A DNA stretch of 64,000 bases from Roseimicrobium sp. ORNL1 (GCF_011044495.1 NZ_CP049143.1:5456001-5520000), one strand, 5' to 3'. Positions 53,608-62,409 are shown, counted from the first letter of the stretch. Numbers and translations: made by a program. Notes: generated by a model not told the origin, from the sequence alone.

Positions 53608-54827
53608 TGACGATGCTCTGGAACACCTTTTCCATCGCGCTGCGGGAGATTCGCAGGAACCTCACGCGTTCCTTTCTGACCGTGCTCGGCATCATCATCG
53701 GCGTGGCCGCGGTGATTACCATGGTCACCCTTGGGCAGGCAACGACCCAGGCGGTGAAAAGCCAGATTTCCAACCTTGGCTCCAACCTGATCATGATGCG
53801 ACCGGGGAGTGGCTTTGGTCCCCGCTCGACTTCTGCCGGGGTACCGAACTTCACCATCACCGACGCCACCGCCATCGCGGACCAAGTGCCAGGCATCGCC
53901 GCCGTCGCCCCGGTGCGCACGATGAGCCTCAGCACCATTTACTTTGAGAATGCCCGGAGCACTTCCATCACCGGCAGCACAGCGGACTATTTCTACATCA
54001 ACAAATGGACCCTGGCAGAAGGACGGCTCTTCACGGAGGCGGACTATCGTTCCGCGAAGGCCGTGGCGGTCATTGGAGCCACCGTGCGGCGAGAGCTCTT
54101 TGGCAACGCCGATCCCATCGGTCAAAAGATTCGTGTCGGGAAAGCCTCTGTTGAAGTGATTGGACTGCTGGCTGCCAAGGGGCAGATGGGCATGGGCGAT
54201 CAGGATGACACGATCATCATTCCCCTTTCGAGCCTGCAACGTCGCCTGCTTGGGCGCACCTCTTCCAGGGACATCACCCAGATTTTGATCTCAGCAGAGG
54301 ACAATACCGACAGCAATACCATCATCGCCGCCATCACCTCGCTCATGCGTGAACGCCGCAATCTTCAGCCGAACGAGAACGACAATTTCTCCGTCATGGA
54401 TACCCGGCAGATTGCCGAAACCTTGAGCGCCTCCACCAAGATGATGACCACGCTTTTGGCGGCGGTGGCCGGTGTGAGTCTCCTTGTGGGCGGCATTGGG
54501 ATCATGAACATCATGCTCGTGTCCGTGACCGAACGCACACGGGAGATTGGCGTGCGCATGGCCATCGGCGCCCGCGCGCGCGAGGTACTGCTCCAGTTCT
54601 TGGTGGAGGCCATCACCCTGTCTTCCATTGGCGGGATCGTGGGAATTCTCCTGGCGCTGGGTCTCTGCTATGCCCTCGCCCAGGTCATTCAAGTCCCCTT
54701 CTCGTTCAACACGCAGATCAACGTCATCGCATTCCTGTTCTCGGCAGCCGTGGGTATCCTCTTTGGATTCACACCGGCCAGACGGGCAGCGAAGCTCAAT
54801 CCCATCGACGCCCTGCGGCATGAGTAG
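53604..54827 (+). CDS. MacB-like ABC transporter permease (FtsX/MacB fold)
   Basis: A 407-residue permease with four membrane helices: one near residue 25-45 (SFLTVLGIIIGVAAVITMV), a large periplasmic MacB_PCD domain (about 50-255, with GQATTQAVKSQISNLGSNLIMM and MSLSTIYFENARSTSITGSTADY), then three helices (TTLLAAVAGVSLLVGGIGIMNIMLVSV, ITLSSIGGIVGILLALGLCYAL, NVIAFLFSAAVGILFGFTPARRA). The motif VSVTERTREIGVRMAIGAR is diagnostic of the family. It completes the pump with the upstream ATPase, adaptor and outer-membrane channel. Confidence 0.95.
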   Translation: MMTMLWNTFSIALREIRRNLTRSFLTVLGIIIGVAAVITMVTLGQATTQAVKSQISNLGSNLIMMRPGSGFGPRSTSAGVPNFTITDATAIADQVPGIAAVAPVRTMSLSTIYFENARSTSITGSTADYFYINKWTLAEGRLFTEADYRSAKAVAVIGATVRRELFGNADPIGQKIRVGKASVEVIGLLAAKGQMGMGDQDDTIIIPLSSLQRRLLGRTSSRDITQILISAEDNTDSNTIIAAITSLMRERRNLQPNENDNFSVMDTRQIAETLSASTKMMTTLLAAVAGVSLLVGGIGIMNIMLVSVTERTREIGVRMAIGARAREVLLQFLVEAITLSSIGGIVGILLALGLCYALAQVIQVPFSFNTQINVIAFLFSAAVGILFGFTPARRAAKLNPIDALRHE

Positions 54828-54841
54828 CCTGACTCCACACC

Positions 54842-55492
54842 ATGAGAGTTCTCGTTGTCGAAGATGAGCCAGCCTTACAGCGCAGCCTAGCCGCTACGCT
54901 GCGGGAGGAGAACTACGCCGTGGACGTGGCTTCCGATGGCGAAGAAGGTCTCTTTAAAGCAGAGAACAGCGCCTACGATGCCATCGTGCTCGATGTGATG
55001 ATTCCCAAAATCGACGGCTGGGCAGTGCTGGAGCGTCTTCGCACCAGAAAGAATACACCGGTACTCATGCTGACAGCCCGCGATGCCGTGCGGGATCGGG
55101 TCAAGGGTCTCGATGGCGGTGCCGACGACTACCTGACCAAGCCCTTTAACATCGAAGAACTCCTGGCCCGCCTTCGCTCCTTGATACGGCGCGCTGCGGG
55201 ACAGGCCAACGCCATGCTGGAGATCGGGCCTCTGACCCTCAACACCGCGGCCCGCGAAGCAGAAATCTCGGGTCAGAAGGTATCCCTCACCGCCCGGGAG
55301 TACGCCCTCCTCGAGTACCTTGCGCTGCACCGCGGTGAAGTCGTGACGCGCACCACGTTGTACGAACACCTGTTCGACGAAGAGGACAGCACTCTCTCGA
55401 ACCTGCTTGATGTGCATGTTTCGAATCTCCGGCGCAAGCTTGGCCATGAGATGATCGTCACTCGCCGGGGACACGGTTATTCCATTCCATGA
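54842..55492 (+). CDS. Response regulator, OmpR/PhoB family
   Basis: A 216-residue DNA-binding regulator. The receiver domain (1-115) shows the acidic pair VVEDEPA, the phospho-acceptor Asp in VLDVMIPKIDGW (about residue 51) and the Lys in DYLTKPFNIEELLARL. The winged-helix output domain (about 125-215) contains VSLTAREYALLEYLALHRGEVVTRTTLYEHLF and LDVHVSNLRRKLG. Its gene lies 14 bases after the permease and overlaps the kinase gene by four bases, so it most likely regulates the efflux operon in response to the kinase. Confidence 0.95.
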   Translation: MRVLVVEDEPALQRSLAATLREENYAVDVASDGEEGLFKAENSAYDAIVLDVMIPKIDGWAVLERLRTRKNTPVLMLTARDAVRDRVKGLDGGADDYLTKPFNIEELLARLRSLIRRAAGQANAMLEIGPLTLNTAAREAEISGQKVSLTAREYALLEYLALHRGEVVTRTTLYEHLFDEEDSTLSNLLDVHVSNLRRKLGHEMIVTRRGHGYSIP

Positions 55493-56931
55493 AGCTGCCG
55501 TTCAAATCCATCCGCTGGCAGTTGCAGGCCTGGCATGGGCTGGTGCTGCTGCTGGTAGCCGTGGGATTTTGCGCGCCCGCTTACCGGCTCGCTTCAGACA
55601 ATCAACTGCAGCGCATCGACAAGGAACTTTCCGTGCTGGAGCGCACGCTGGTTCGGTCTCTCATGGAGACCCTGCACCCTGAAGAGAAGGGATTGCCCCT
55701 CGCGGAACGCAAGCCCCCTTCATTCCTTGAGTTCATCCAAAAGTTGAAGACCACCCCGCTCACGCTGCCTCCGACCGTGGAGGAACGGTTCGCGGGCACC
55801 AGCGCGGGATTTGCCTACTTCAGCATCTGGGACGGCGACGGCAGAGTACTGCTGCAAAGCCCGAACGCACCGGACATTTCCAGACCTCCACCTCCGAAAG
55901 GTGAAGAAATCACGGAGCAAACGCGCACCGTTGAGCAGCGGCGTGAGTTGATCCGCAGCAGCCCTCTGGGCATCAGCATTCTGGTCGGACGGGACATCTC
56001 ACCGGATAAGGATGAGTTGCGCAGGATGACCGTGAACGTGCTGCTGACAGTAGCCGGTGTCTGGCTACTGGGCTGGCTGGGAGGCTGGTGGCTGGCGGGA
56101 CGGGCACTGCGCCCCATCGATGCCATCAGCCATACTGCGGCACGCATATCGGAAGGAAACCTCAAGGAGCGCATCAATGTCACGGACACCGCGAACGAAC
56201 TGGGAGGACTTTGTGGCGTGCTGAACCAGACTTTCGAGCGGCTCGATACCGCGTTCGAGAGACAGAGGCAATTCACCTCGGACGCCTCTCACGAGTTGCG
56301 CACTCCACTGGCGATTCTGATCGCCGAGACCCAACGCATCCTCAAGCGCGACAGGACGCCGGAAGAATACAAGGACGTGATCCAGACCTGCCAGAGCGCT
56401 GCCACCAGCATGTCCGAGCTTGTCGAGTCCCTTCTCCTTCTGGCGCGGCAGGACTCCGAAGGAGCAGAGAAACACCACGAGCCCTGTGATCTGGCGCCCT
56501 TGTCACTCGGGGTGGTCACCACACATGCACCCCTGGCTGCAGGGAAGAATATTGAGCTCGTCTGTTCCTTGCAGAGTGCGCCCTGCTTGGGCGATCCCGT
56601 GGGCCTGAGGATTCTTATTTCCAACCTCGTGGCCAATGCGATCCAACATCATCAAGGTGGAGGTCATGTCTGGCTGGAAAGCGGCATCAAGGATGGAGAC
56701 GCATTTCTCATCGTGCGAGACGACGGCCCGGGCATTCCCGAAGACGACCTGCCTCGCATCTTTGAGCGCTTCTATCGCGTGGACAAAGCCCGCTCCCGGA
56801 CCGAAGGCCACAGCGGACTGGGCCTCTCCATCGTGAAGGCCATCGCGGACAATCATGGAGCACAGATCGAAGCCACCGCGGAGCCCGGCAAAGGGACGAC
56901 GTTTGAGGTGAGAGTGGCAAGTACGAAGTAG
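55489..56931 (+). CDS. Sensor histidine kinase (HAMP/HisKA/HATPase)
   Basis: A 480-residue membrane sensor. Two membrane helices (about 10-33, GLVLLLVAVGFCAPAYRLA, and about 180-205, VLLTVAGVWLLGWLGGWWLAG) bracket a periplasmic sensing domain of about 150 residues. A HAMP linker follows (RALRPIDAISHTAARISEGNLKERI), then HisKA with the phosphorylated His in SDASHELRTPLA, and HATPase with NLVANAIQHH (N box), DDGPGIPEDDLPRIFERFYRVDKA and GLGLSIVKAIADNHGA (G boxes). It overlaps the regulator gene upstream and ends the efflux operon. The signal is unknown, plausibly a drug, peptide or metal exported by the pump. Confidence 0.95.
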   Translation: MKLPFKSIRWQLQAWHGLVLLLVAVGFCAPAYRLASDNQLQRIDKELSVLERTLVRSLMETLHPEEKGLPLAERKPPSFLEFIQKLKTTPLTLPPTVEERFAGTSAGFAYFSIWDGDGRVLLQSPNAPDISRPPPPKGEEITEQTRTVEQRRELIRSSPLGISILVGRDISPDKDELRRMTVNVLLTVAGVWLLGWLGGWWLAGRALRPIDAISHTAARISEGNLKERINVTDTANELGGLCGVLNQTFERLDTAFERQRQFTSDASHELRTPLAILIAETQRILKRDRTPEEYKDVIQTCQSAATSMSELVESLLLLARQDSEGAEKHHEPCDLAPLSLGVVTTHAPLAAGKNIELVCSLQSAPCLGDPVGLRILISNLVANAIQHHQGGGHVWLESGIKDGDAFLIVRDDGPGIPEDDLPRIFERFYRVDKARSRTEGHSGLGLSIVKAIADNHGAQIEATAEPGKGTTFEVRVASTK

Positions 56932-57049
56932 ATGCCCCCATAAAGTGGTCCTCCGAGCGGAGCCGCTCATGGACTGAAGCGCTCTCGAGGGGGAGGCCCT
57001 CAAGATTCTCCAGATGCATCAGGCGTCGGTTGGTGCCATAATCCCGAGG

Positions 57050-57595
57050 ATGAAAGGCACAGAAACATTGGCCGCACGAATGGGCACTACAGTGCACCGT
57101 TCGCTGTTGCTTCACAAACTGTGTCGGCTGGGCCTTAAGGATGCCGATGCCATATCCAGCGAAGCAAAGCAACGTGGCCTGGACTATTACTTGCCCCACA
57201 CAGGATTACAGCAAACTCCACAGGCTACAGCGCGCGGAATTACATCCGAAGAATTGGTGGTAGCGTTGGTGCATCCCGGCCTGCCGTGGGACCCACAACG
57301 CTTTCGGCTTGCAGCCGCGCTCATGGCGGATTCTGGGGTTAATGCCAGACGTCTGGCGACTTTGGCCATACAGGAACGTACCGTCGCAACCATAGGAGCG
57401 ATCGCCACCGAAGGACAAAACGCAGAACCTTCGGAGCCCTTCTGGAAGGAGCTTCTGATGCACCTTCCGCAGTCTGCTCCAGTGCCTGCCGGCGTCATGC
57501 CTCATCCCTCCCGTTACATGGTCATCCCCGGGAAAATTCGCCCTGGACGTGTGGGGAAATCGCACTGGGTCCGTCCCCGCATGCTTTCCGAATGA
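57050..57595 (+). CDS. Hypothetical protein, first gene of a nucleotidyltransferase-like pair
   Basis: A 181-residue soluble protein from the ATG at 57050; an earlier in-frame ATG at 57014 adds 12 residues. The N-terminal half is helical (TETLAARMGTTVHRSLLLHKL and DADAISSEAKQRGLDYYLP) and may form a winged-helix-like or DNA-contacting region, but no clear helix-turn-helix is provable. The middle has ALVHPGLPWDPQRFRLAAALMADSGVNARRLATLAIQE, and the end is basic (HWVRPRMLSE). Its stop overlaps the start of the next gene by four bases. It may be the regulatory or antitoxin partner of that gene. No known family recognised. Confidence 0.6.
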   Translation: MKGTETLAARMGTTVHRSLLLHKLCRLGLKDADAISSEAKQRGLDYYLPHTGLQQTPQATARGITSEELVVALVHPGLPWDPQRFRLAAALMADSGVNARRLATLAIQERTVATIGAIATEGQNAEPSEPFWKELLMHLPQSAPVPAGVMPHPSRYMVIPGKIRPGRVGKSHWVRPRMLSE

Positions 57596-58146
57596 GCAAC
57601 GCCTCGACGATTCTCAGCGCCCTCGACAAACACCTGAGAAGGCGCACACCATTGATCCTGTATGGGCGTGCTGCTTTGGTTTTGGGATTTGCTGACTCAC
57701 CCTCAGATGCATCCCTTTCAGTGGACGTCGATGTGATCCTGACGGCCGAGCAGTCTGCGATTCTGGATGAGGACGAGGACTTTTGGACTGCTTTGGAAGC
57801 TACCAACTCTGAACTGGCACCCTTGGGACTTTATGTGACGCACCTTTTCGAAGAGAGCCAGGTGGCCTTGCGTCCTGACTGGAAACAGCATCTCGTGCCT
57901 ATTGGGATGCCCGAATTCAAATGGCTCGACCTTTCACGCCCACACGCTTTGGACCTGCTGCTTACCAAGATGATGCGCGGAGCTGATCCTCAGGACATGA
58001 TGGATGCGAACTTCATCATCAAGTCACAAAGCCTGAAAAAAGCGGCTATTGAGAACGCGATCGCGGTCGCACGAGTGCCGGATATCGAAGAAATCCGCGA
58101 CGCATTTCGTTCGGCTATCCCGAAAGTCCTAGCCATGGTCGACTGA
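57592..58146 (+). CDS. Nucleotidyltransferase-like protein (DUF6036/AbiEii-type)
   Basis: A 184-residue soluble protein. The region LILYGRAALVLGFADSP followed by SVDVDVILT (about residues 20-50) has the layout of a nucleotidyltransferase active site: a Gly-containing helix start and a DxD pair. The later HALDLLLTKMMRGADPQDMMDANFII segment (about 120-145) matches the helical Lys/Asp region conserved in DUF6036 and AbiEii-like proteins, many of which are toxins or tRNA/protein nucleotidyltransferases in toxin-antitoxin and anti-phage systems. The GR in place of the usual GG/GS is atypical. It forms an overlapping pair with the upstream gene, and its GC is a little lower than neighbours. Confidence 0.65.
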   Translation: MSNASTILSALDKHLRRRTPLILYGRAALVLGFADSPSDASLSVDVDVILTAEQSAILDEDEDFWTALEATNSELAPLGLYVTHLFEESQVALRPDWKQHLVPIGMPEFKWLDLSRPHALDLLLTKMMRGADPQDMMDANFIIKSQSLKKAAIENAIAVARVPDIEEIRDAFRSAIPKVLAMVD

Positions 58147-58176
58147 TCAAGGTCTGGTCTGCCTCCACACTGCACC

Positions 58177-58210
58177 ACAAAAAAGCGCGAAGGATTTCTC
58201 CTTCGCGCTT
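58177..58210 (-). terminator. Terminator of rpoA-rplQ operon
   Basis: Stem AAGCGCGAAGGA/TCCTTCGCGCTT (58183-58194 with 58199-58210) is followed on the minus strand by TTTTTTG, 31 bases after the rplQ stop codon. Confidence 0.93.
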
Positions 58211-58240
58211 CCAGGATGTTTAGGTAAAAACCTGAGAAAC

Positions 58241-58777
58241 TTATTCCTCGGACTCAGCCTTTTTGGCGGCCTTCTTCGAGGCCTTCTTGGCAGGCTTCTC
58301 TTCGGTCGCTTCGGCGGAAGCAGCAGCCTTCTTGGACTTGCTAGCCTTGGCGGGCTTTTCTTCCGTCGCGGCTTCTTCGGCCACGGCAGGAGCAGCTTCA
58401 GCAGCGGCGCCGGCGGGCACGAAGTAGTCCACCCACTCGATGAAGGCCATCGGAGCGGAATCGCTCATGCGCTGGCCAAGCTTCGTGATGCGGGTGTAAC
58501 CACCCTTGCGATCAGCGGAGGCCACGGCGATTTCATCGAACAGCTTCTTCACGAGGGTCTCGCTACGAAGCTTCGCAAACGCGAGGCGGCGGCTGTGCAG
58601 GGTGTTCTTCTTGCCGAGCGTGAGCAGCTTTTCAGCCACCGGGCGCAGCGCCTTGGCCTTGGCCAAGGTGGTCTTGATGCGGCGGTGCTCGATCAGGCTC
58701 TTGCAGAGGTTCTTGAGCAACGCTTCGCGATGGGGCTTTTTGCGCTGCAGCTTGACGGTCTTGTTCCGGTGTCTCAT
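58241..58777 (-). CDS. rplQ: 50S ribosomal protein L17 with C-terminal extension
   Basis: A 178-residue large-subunit protein. The L17 core occupies residues 1-125 (MRHRNKTVKLQRKKPHREALLKNLCKSLIEH and RIKTTLAKAKALRPVAEKLLT). Standard L17 ends near residue 120; here a tail of about 50 residues of Ala, Glu and Lys-rich repeats follows (EEKPAKASKSKKAAAS type), ending KKAEESE-like. The tail may be flexible on the ribosome. The gene lies 52 bases after rpoA in the usual rpoA-rplQ order, with a strong terminator. Confidence 0.96.
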   Translation of the reverse strand: MRHRNKTVKLQRKKPHREALLKNLCKSLIEHRRIKTTLAKAKALRPVAEKLLTLGKKNTLHSRRLAFAKLRSETLVKKLFDEIAVASADRKGGYTRITKLGQRMSDSAPMAFIEWVDYFVPAGAAAEAAPAVAEEAATEEKPAKASKSKKAAASAEATEEKPAKKASKKAAKKAESEE

Positions 58778-58829
58778 TTCTCAGGTTTCCTGTTAAATTC
58801 GTTCAGTGGTGCTTGGCTGATGAGGAGGT

Positions 58830-59951
58830 TTATTCCTCGTCCTCATCGTCGTCACCGCCGAGGTTGGCGCTGATCAGGCGGGAGAAGCTGTCGGCATCGG
58901 CGTCCTCATCGTCCTCACGGCGGAAGCCACCCTGACGGATCATGGAGATGCCGCCGGGAAGGGGTTCAAGCAGCGAGGGGTCGAGCTTCATGCCAAGAGT
59001 GAGGCCAAGCTCGCCGAGCTTTTCGCGAATCTCGGTGAGGGACTTCTTGCCGAAGTTGCGGTAGCGCAGCATTTCGGCCTCCGTCTTCTGGGCAAGCTGG
59101 CCCACCGTGGTGATGTTCGCGTTGTTGAGGCAGTTCGCCGCACGGACGGACAGCTCGATTTCGTTGACGGACATGTTGAGCAGCTTGCGCAGCTCGAGGT
59201 TTTCTTCGCTCTGGGCTTCGGGAGCCGCGTCGAATTCGACCTGGCTGTCGTCGTAGTTCACAAAGACATCAAGGTGGCGGCGCAGGATGGCGGAAGCCTG
59301 CAGGAGGGCGTCCTGCGGGGCGATGCGGCCGTCCGTCCAGATGTCGAGGATAAGCTTGTCGTAGTCCGTGTTTTGGCCCACGCGGGTGGCTTCCACAGCG
59401 TACTTCACGCGGGTCACCGGGGAGAAGATGGAGTCGATCGGAATGACACCGATGGACATGTCAGGACGCTTGTTGTCCTCGTTGGTGGCGAAGCCGCGGC
59501 CCACCTTGACTTCGATTTCGATTTCGAGCTTGCCCTTGCGGTCGAGGGTGCAGATGACCTGGTCCTTGTTGATGACCTGATAGTGCTGGTCGTCCTTGAT
59601 GTCGCCGGCGGTGACAAGACCTTCCTTGTCGGCGTTGAGGAAAAGGGTGCGGGACTCCTTGTTTTCGAAGTGCTGGAACTTCACCTTCTTCAGGTTCAGC
59701 ACGATCTGGGTCACGTCTTCCACCACTCCGGGGAGGGTCTGGAACTCGTGCTCAGCGCCCTTGATGCGGACACTCGTGATGGAAGCGCCTTCCAAGGAGG
59801 AAAGCAGCACGCGACGGAGGCTGTTGCCGATGGTGTGGCCATAACCACGGTCGAAGGGTTCGGCGACGAACTGCGCGAAGGTTTCGGTGGCCGTCGCATC
59901 GTTCTTCACGAGGCGGTTCGGCATTTCAAAACGGGCAAGACGGATGGACAT
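58830..59951 (-). CDS. rpoA: DNA-directed RNA polymerase subunit alpha
   Basis: A 373-residue subunit that dimerises to start RNA polymerase assembly. The start is the ATG at 59951 (MSIRLARFEMPNRLVKND); the longer frame adds unrelated residues. The N-terminal domain (about 1-235) contains FVAEPFDRGYGHTIGNSLRRVLLSSLEGASITSVRIKG. The C-terminal domain (about 265-345) contains VNEIELSVRAANCLNNANITTVGQLAQKTEAEMLRYRNFGKKSLTEI. An acidic tail (DDDEDEE) ends the protein. Upstream is a divergent amidase gene, not rpsD/rpsK, so this rpoA is separated from the S13-S11-S4 block. The 257-base leader contains no recognised element. Confidence 0.97.
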   Translation of the reverse strand: MSIRLARFEMPNRLVKNDATATETFAQFVAEPFDRGYGHTIGNSLRRVLLSSLEGASITSVRIKGAEHEFQTLPGVVEDVTQIVLNLKKVKFQHFENKESRTLFLNADKEGLVTAGDIKDDQHYQVINKDQVICTLDRKGKLEIEIEVKVGRGFATNEDNKRPDMSIGVIPIDSIFSPVTRVKYAVEATRVGQNTDYDKLILDIWTDGRIAPQDALLQASAILRRHLDVFVNYDDSQVEFDAAPEAQSEENLELRKLLNMSVNEIELSVRAANCLNNANITTVGQLAQKTEAEMLRYRNFGKKSLTEIREKLGELGLTLGMKLDPSLLEPLPGGISMIRQGGFRREDDEDADADSFSRLISANLGGDDDEDEE

Positions 59952-60208
59952 GTATTCTGTGGGTGGCCGGGTTGCCTTCGGGGCGAGCGGTTCTGCCTCG
60001 GAAGAGGCGGACCCGAAGACCAACGGCGATTGAAGGGCTCGCAGGGGGCGGAGACAATGCACGGCTGCGAAAGAGAGGCAAGGGATTTTTCAGGCCAAGG
60101 CGGAGCTCCCCGGATCCCAACCCGGCTGCGGCACCAGCCCCTAACGCCGGTGAATCCCCTGATACACGATTAAGGGTGCCCGATGATGCGATTCCATAAG
60201 AAAAAACG

Positions 60209-61507
60209 ATGCAGTCAAAACCCTCTCCCCTCCGTCGCAGTGTCGCCGCCCTGACCGCTGTCAGCCTGCTGACCGGCTGCACTACCTCCCTGCCCAGCTT
60301 TTCAAACCCCTTCCCCAAGCTGCGGGGTGACAAGGCCTTCATCCGGTACTGGCCCCCACCCAAGGACAGCACCCAGCTCCGCGTGGCGGTGAAGGACAAC
60401 ATCGACATGAAGGGCGTGGTCACCGCCGCCGGCTCCGAGTACCTGCTGAAGACCAATCCCCCGGCCGAGAAGGACGCTCCCTGCCTGGCCCCCGTCCGCG
60501 CCAGTGGAGCGCACATCGTCGGTCGGACGAATCTGAACGAACTCGCCCTCGGCGCCACTGGGATCAATGGCTACTTCGGCACCCCGAGGAACCGCATGGG
60601 TGACTCCAAGCGGCTCATGCCCGGGGGCTCCTCCAGCGGCTCAGCGGTTGCGGTTTTGAACGGAAGGGCGGACGTGGCCATCGGTACGGATACCGCCGGC
60701 TCCATCCGCACGCCGGCCGCCTGCTGCGGGGTATACGGGCTGAAGACCACCTTCGGCCTCATCCCCACCAAGGGCATCCACCCCATCTCACCCCGGCATC
60801 TGGACACGGTGGGCCCCCTTGCCAAGGACATCCCCCACCTCGTGGACGGCATGGACCTGCTGAAGCCGGGTTTCAGCGGCCAGTACGCGAATGCCAAGGC
60901 GGCCAAGCCCGGCCCCAGGAGCATCACCGTGGGGCGGCTCTACATTGAAAACACCGACCCCAAGATCGACCAGGCCATCGATGACGCCCTCGCCGCCGCG
61001 AATGTGAAAGTGGTGCGTCTTCCCCAATGGTTTGCCGAAGCATGGAAGGAAGCCATGAAACACGGCAACACCATCGCCGTGGCCGATGGCTATGTGACCG
61101 ACAAGGAGCTCTTAAAAGTCCGTGGAGTAACTTCCACCACCAAAGCAGCCATCCTTCTGGGAGACCTCAAGTACGACAGCAAGGAATACCGCGAGGCCCT
61201 GGCCATGAAAAAGGTGTGGCAGAAGCAGCTGGACCGCATCTTCCAGAAGGTGGATTTCATCGCTCTACCCACGCTGCGGCACCATCCCATGAAGGTCCCC
61301 ATCTTCAGCCGCTTCATCCTTTTTGAAGCCGAGGCCCTGGCGTTGCAAAATACGGTTTCCGTGAATTATGCAGGCAACCCCGCCCTCGCCATGCCCGTAC
61401 CTATGAATGACGAAAAGATTCCACTAACCAGTCTCCAGCTTGTCGGGCCAAAACTCAGCGAAGCAAAACTTTTGAACGCCGCGAGGATCATCGCGTCGAA
61501 GGAGTAA
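60209..61507 (+). CDS. Amidase-signature lipoprotein
   Basis: A 432-residue enzyme of the amidase signature family. A lipoprotein signal is present (AALTAVSLLTGC, lipobox LTGC near residue 27), placing it in the periplasm on a membrane. Catalytic elements are the Lys in VAVKDNIDMKG, the first Ser in the GGSSSGSAVAV motif, and the nucleophilic Ser in GTDTAGSIRTPAACCGVYGLK. Downstream are GPLAKDIPHLVDGM and PTLRHHPMKVP. Members hydrolyse amides (for example 6-aminohexanoate oligomers, Asn/Gln side chains); the substrate here is unknown. Its stop codon overlaps the next ATG by one base, so the two genes are coupled. Confidence 0.88.
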   Translation: MQSKPSPLRRSVAALTAVSLLTGCTTSLPSFSNPFPKLRGDKAFIRYWPPPKDSTQLRVAVKDNIDMKGVVTAAGSEYLLKTNPPAEKDAPCLAPVRASGAHIVGRTNLNELALGATGINGYFGTPRNRMGDSKRLMPGGSSSGSAVAVLNGRADVAIGTDTAGSIRTPAACCGVYGLKTTFGLIPTKGIHPISPRHLDTVGPLAKDIPHLVDGMDLLKPGFSGQYANAKAAKPGPRSITVGRLYIENTDPKIDQAIDDALAAANVKVVRLPQWFAEAWKEAMKHGNTIAVADGYVTDKELLKVRGVTSTTKAAILLGDLKYDSKEYREALAMKKVWQKQLDRIFQKVDFIALPTLRHHPMKVPIFSRFILFEAEALALQNTVSVNYAGNPALAMPVPMNDEKIPLTSLQLVGPKLSEAKLLNAARIIASKE

Positions 61508-62313
61508 TGTTTTGCCCGAAAACCCTCCGCCTTCGTGCTTCGGCCAAGGCCTTCCTAGCTGCTGTGGCGCTGTGTATAACCAGCGCCGGTGTCCGTGGTC
61601 AAGCTCCAGCTCACACCCCGGAAGAACTGCTCTTGTTCCAAAAGGCAGACGCCCTTGACGTAAAGCTCGAAGCCAAGGAGGCGCTCCAAGTTTATCTGGA
61701 ACTCGAGAAACTCCACCCTGACAACGCCGACGTGCTGGTCCGCATTGCCCGACAGTACCGGCACCTCATGGCGGATGCCTCTTCCAACGAGGAAAAGCTG
61801 AAGCTCGGAAACACGGCCCTCCAGTACGGCAAGCGCGCCGCAGCTGCGGATCCCCAGAACTCCGATGCCCAGCTCTCCTGCGCCATCAGCTACGGGAAGA
61901 TGGTCCCCTTCATGAGCAACAAGGAACAGGTCGCCTGCTCCAAGGCCATCAAGGCCGGTGCTGAGAAGGCCGTGAAGCTGAACTCCTCCAATGACCTGGC
62001 CTGGCACATCCTCGGCCGCTGGCATCGGAATGTGGCCAGCGTGGGTGGCGTGAAAAAGATGCTCGCCTCCATGATCTACGACAAGCTGCCGGAGGCCTCT
62101 AATGATGAAGCGGTTAGCTGCCTGGAGAAAGCGGTGAAACTCAATCCCACCCGCCTCATGCACTACGTGGAACTGGGTCGCGTGTACGCCCAGGTCGGCC
62201 GCAACTCCGAAGCGTGCAAGTACCTGCAGAAAGGTCTCTCCATGCCCAGCATTGAGAAAGACGATCCGGACGCGAAAGCCGCCGCGAGGGAACTGCTCGC
62301 CAGCCTGAAGTAA
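61507..62313 (+). CDS. Exported TPR-like protein
   Basis: A 268-residue protein with a signal peptide (AFLAAVALCITSAGVRG, cleavage near GQA). The rest is helical with TPR-like repeats: DALDVKLEAKEALQVYLELEKLHPDNADVLVRIARQY, then GKRAAAADPQNSDAQLSCAISYGKM, GAEKAVKLNSSNDLAWHILGRWHRNV, and EAVSCLEKAVKLNPTRLMHYVELGRVYAQVG. The HILGRWHRNVA motif recalls the RMD (regulator of microtubule dynamics) family of TPR proteins. It is translationally coupled to the amidase lipoprotein gene and is probably its periplasmic partner. A strong bidirectional terminator follows. Confidence 0.82.
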   Translation: MFCPKTLRLRASAKAFLAAVALCITSAGVRGQAPAHTPEELLLFQKADALDVKLEAKEALQVYLELEKLHPDNADVLVRIARQYRHLMADASSNEEKLKLGNTALQYGKRAAAADPQNSDAQLSCAISYGKMVPFMSNKEQVACSKAIKAGAEKAVKLNSSNDLAWHILGRWHRNVASVGGVKKMLASMIYDKLPEASNDEAVSCLEKAVKLNPTRLMHYVELGRVYAQVGRNSEACKYLQKGLSMPSIEKDDPDAKAAARELLASLK

Positions 62314-62344
62314 GTTGGGTTTTGTACTTTAGCTGAATTTTAGA

Positions 62345-62390
62345 ACAAAAACGCCGCGTGACCCACCTGTGGTCACGCGGCGCTTTTGTT
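62345..62390. terminator. Bidirectional terminator
   Basis: A long GC-rich stem, GCCGCGTGACC/GGTCACGCGGC with flanking A and T tracts, lies between the convergent TPR and asparagine synthetase genes and should end both transcripts. Confidence 0.92.
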
Positions 62391-62409
62391 TCTAAAACTC
62401 TTTCGCTCG

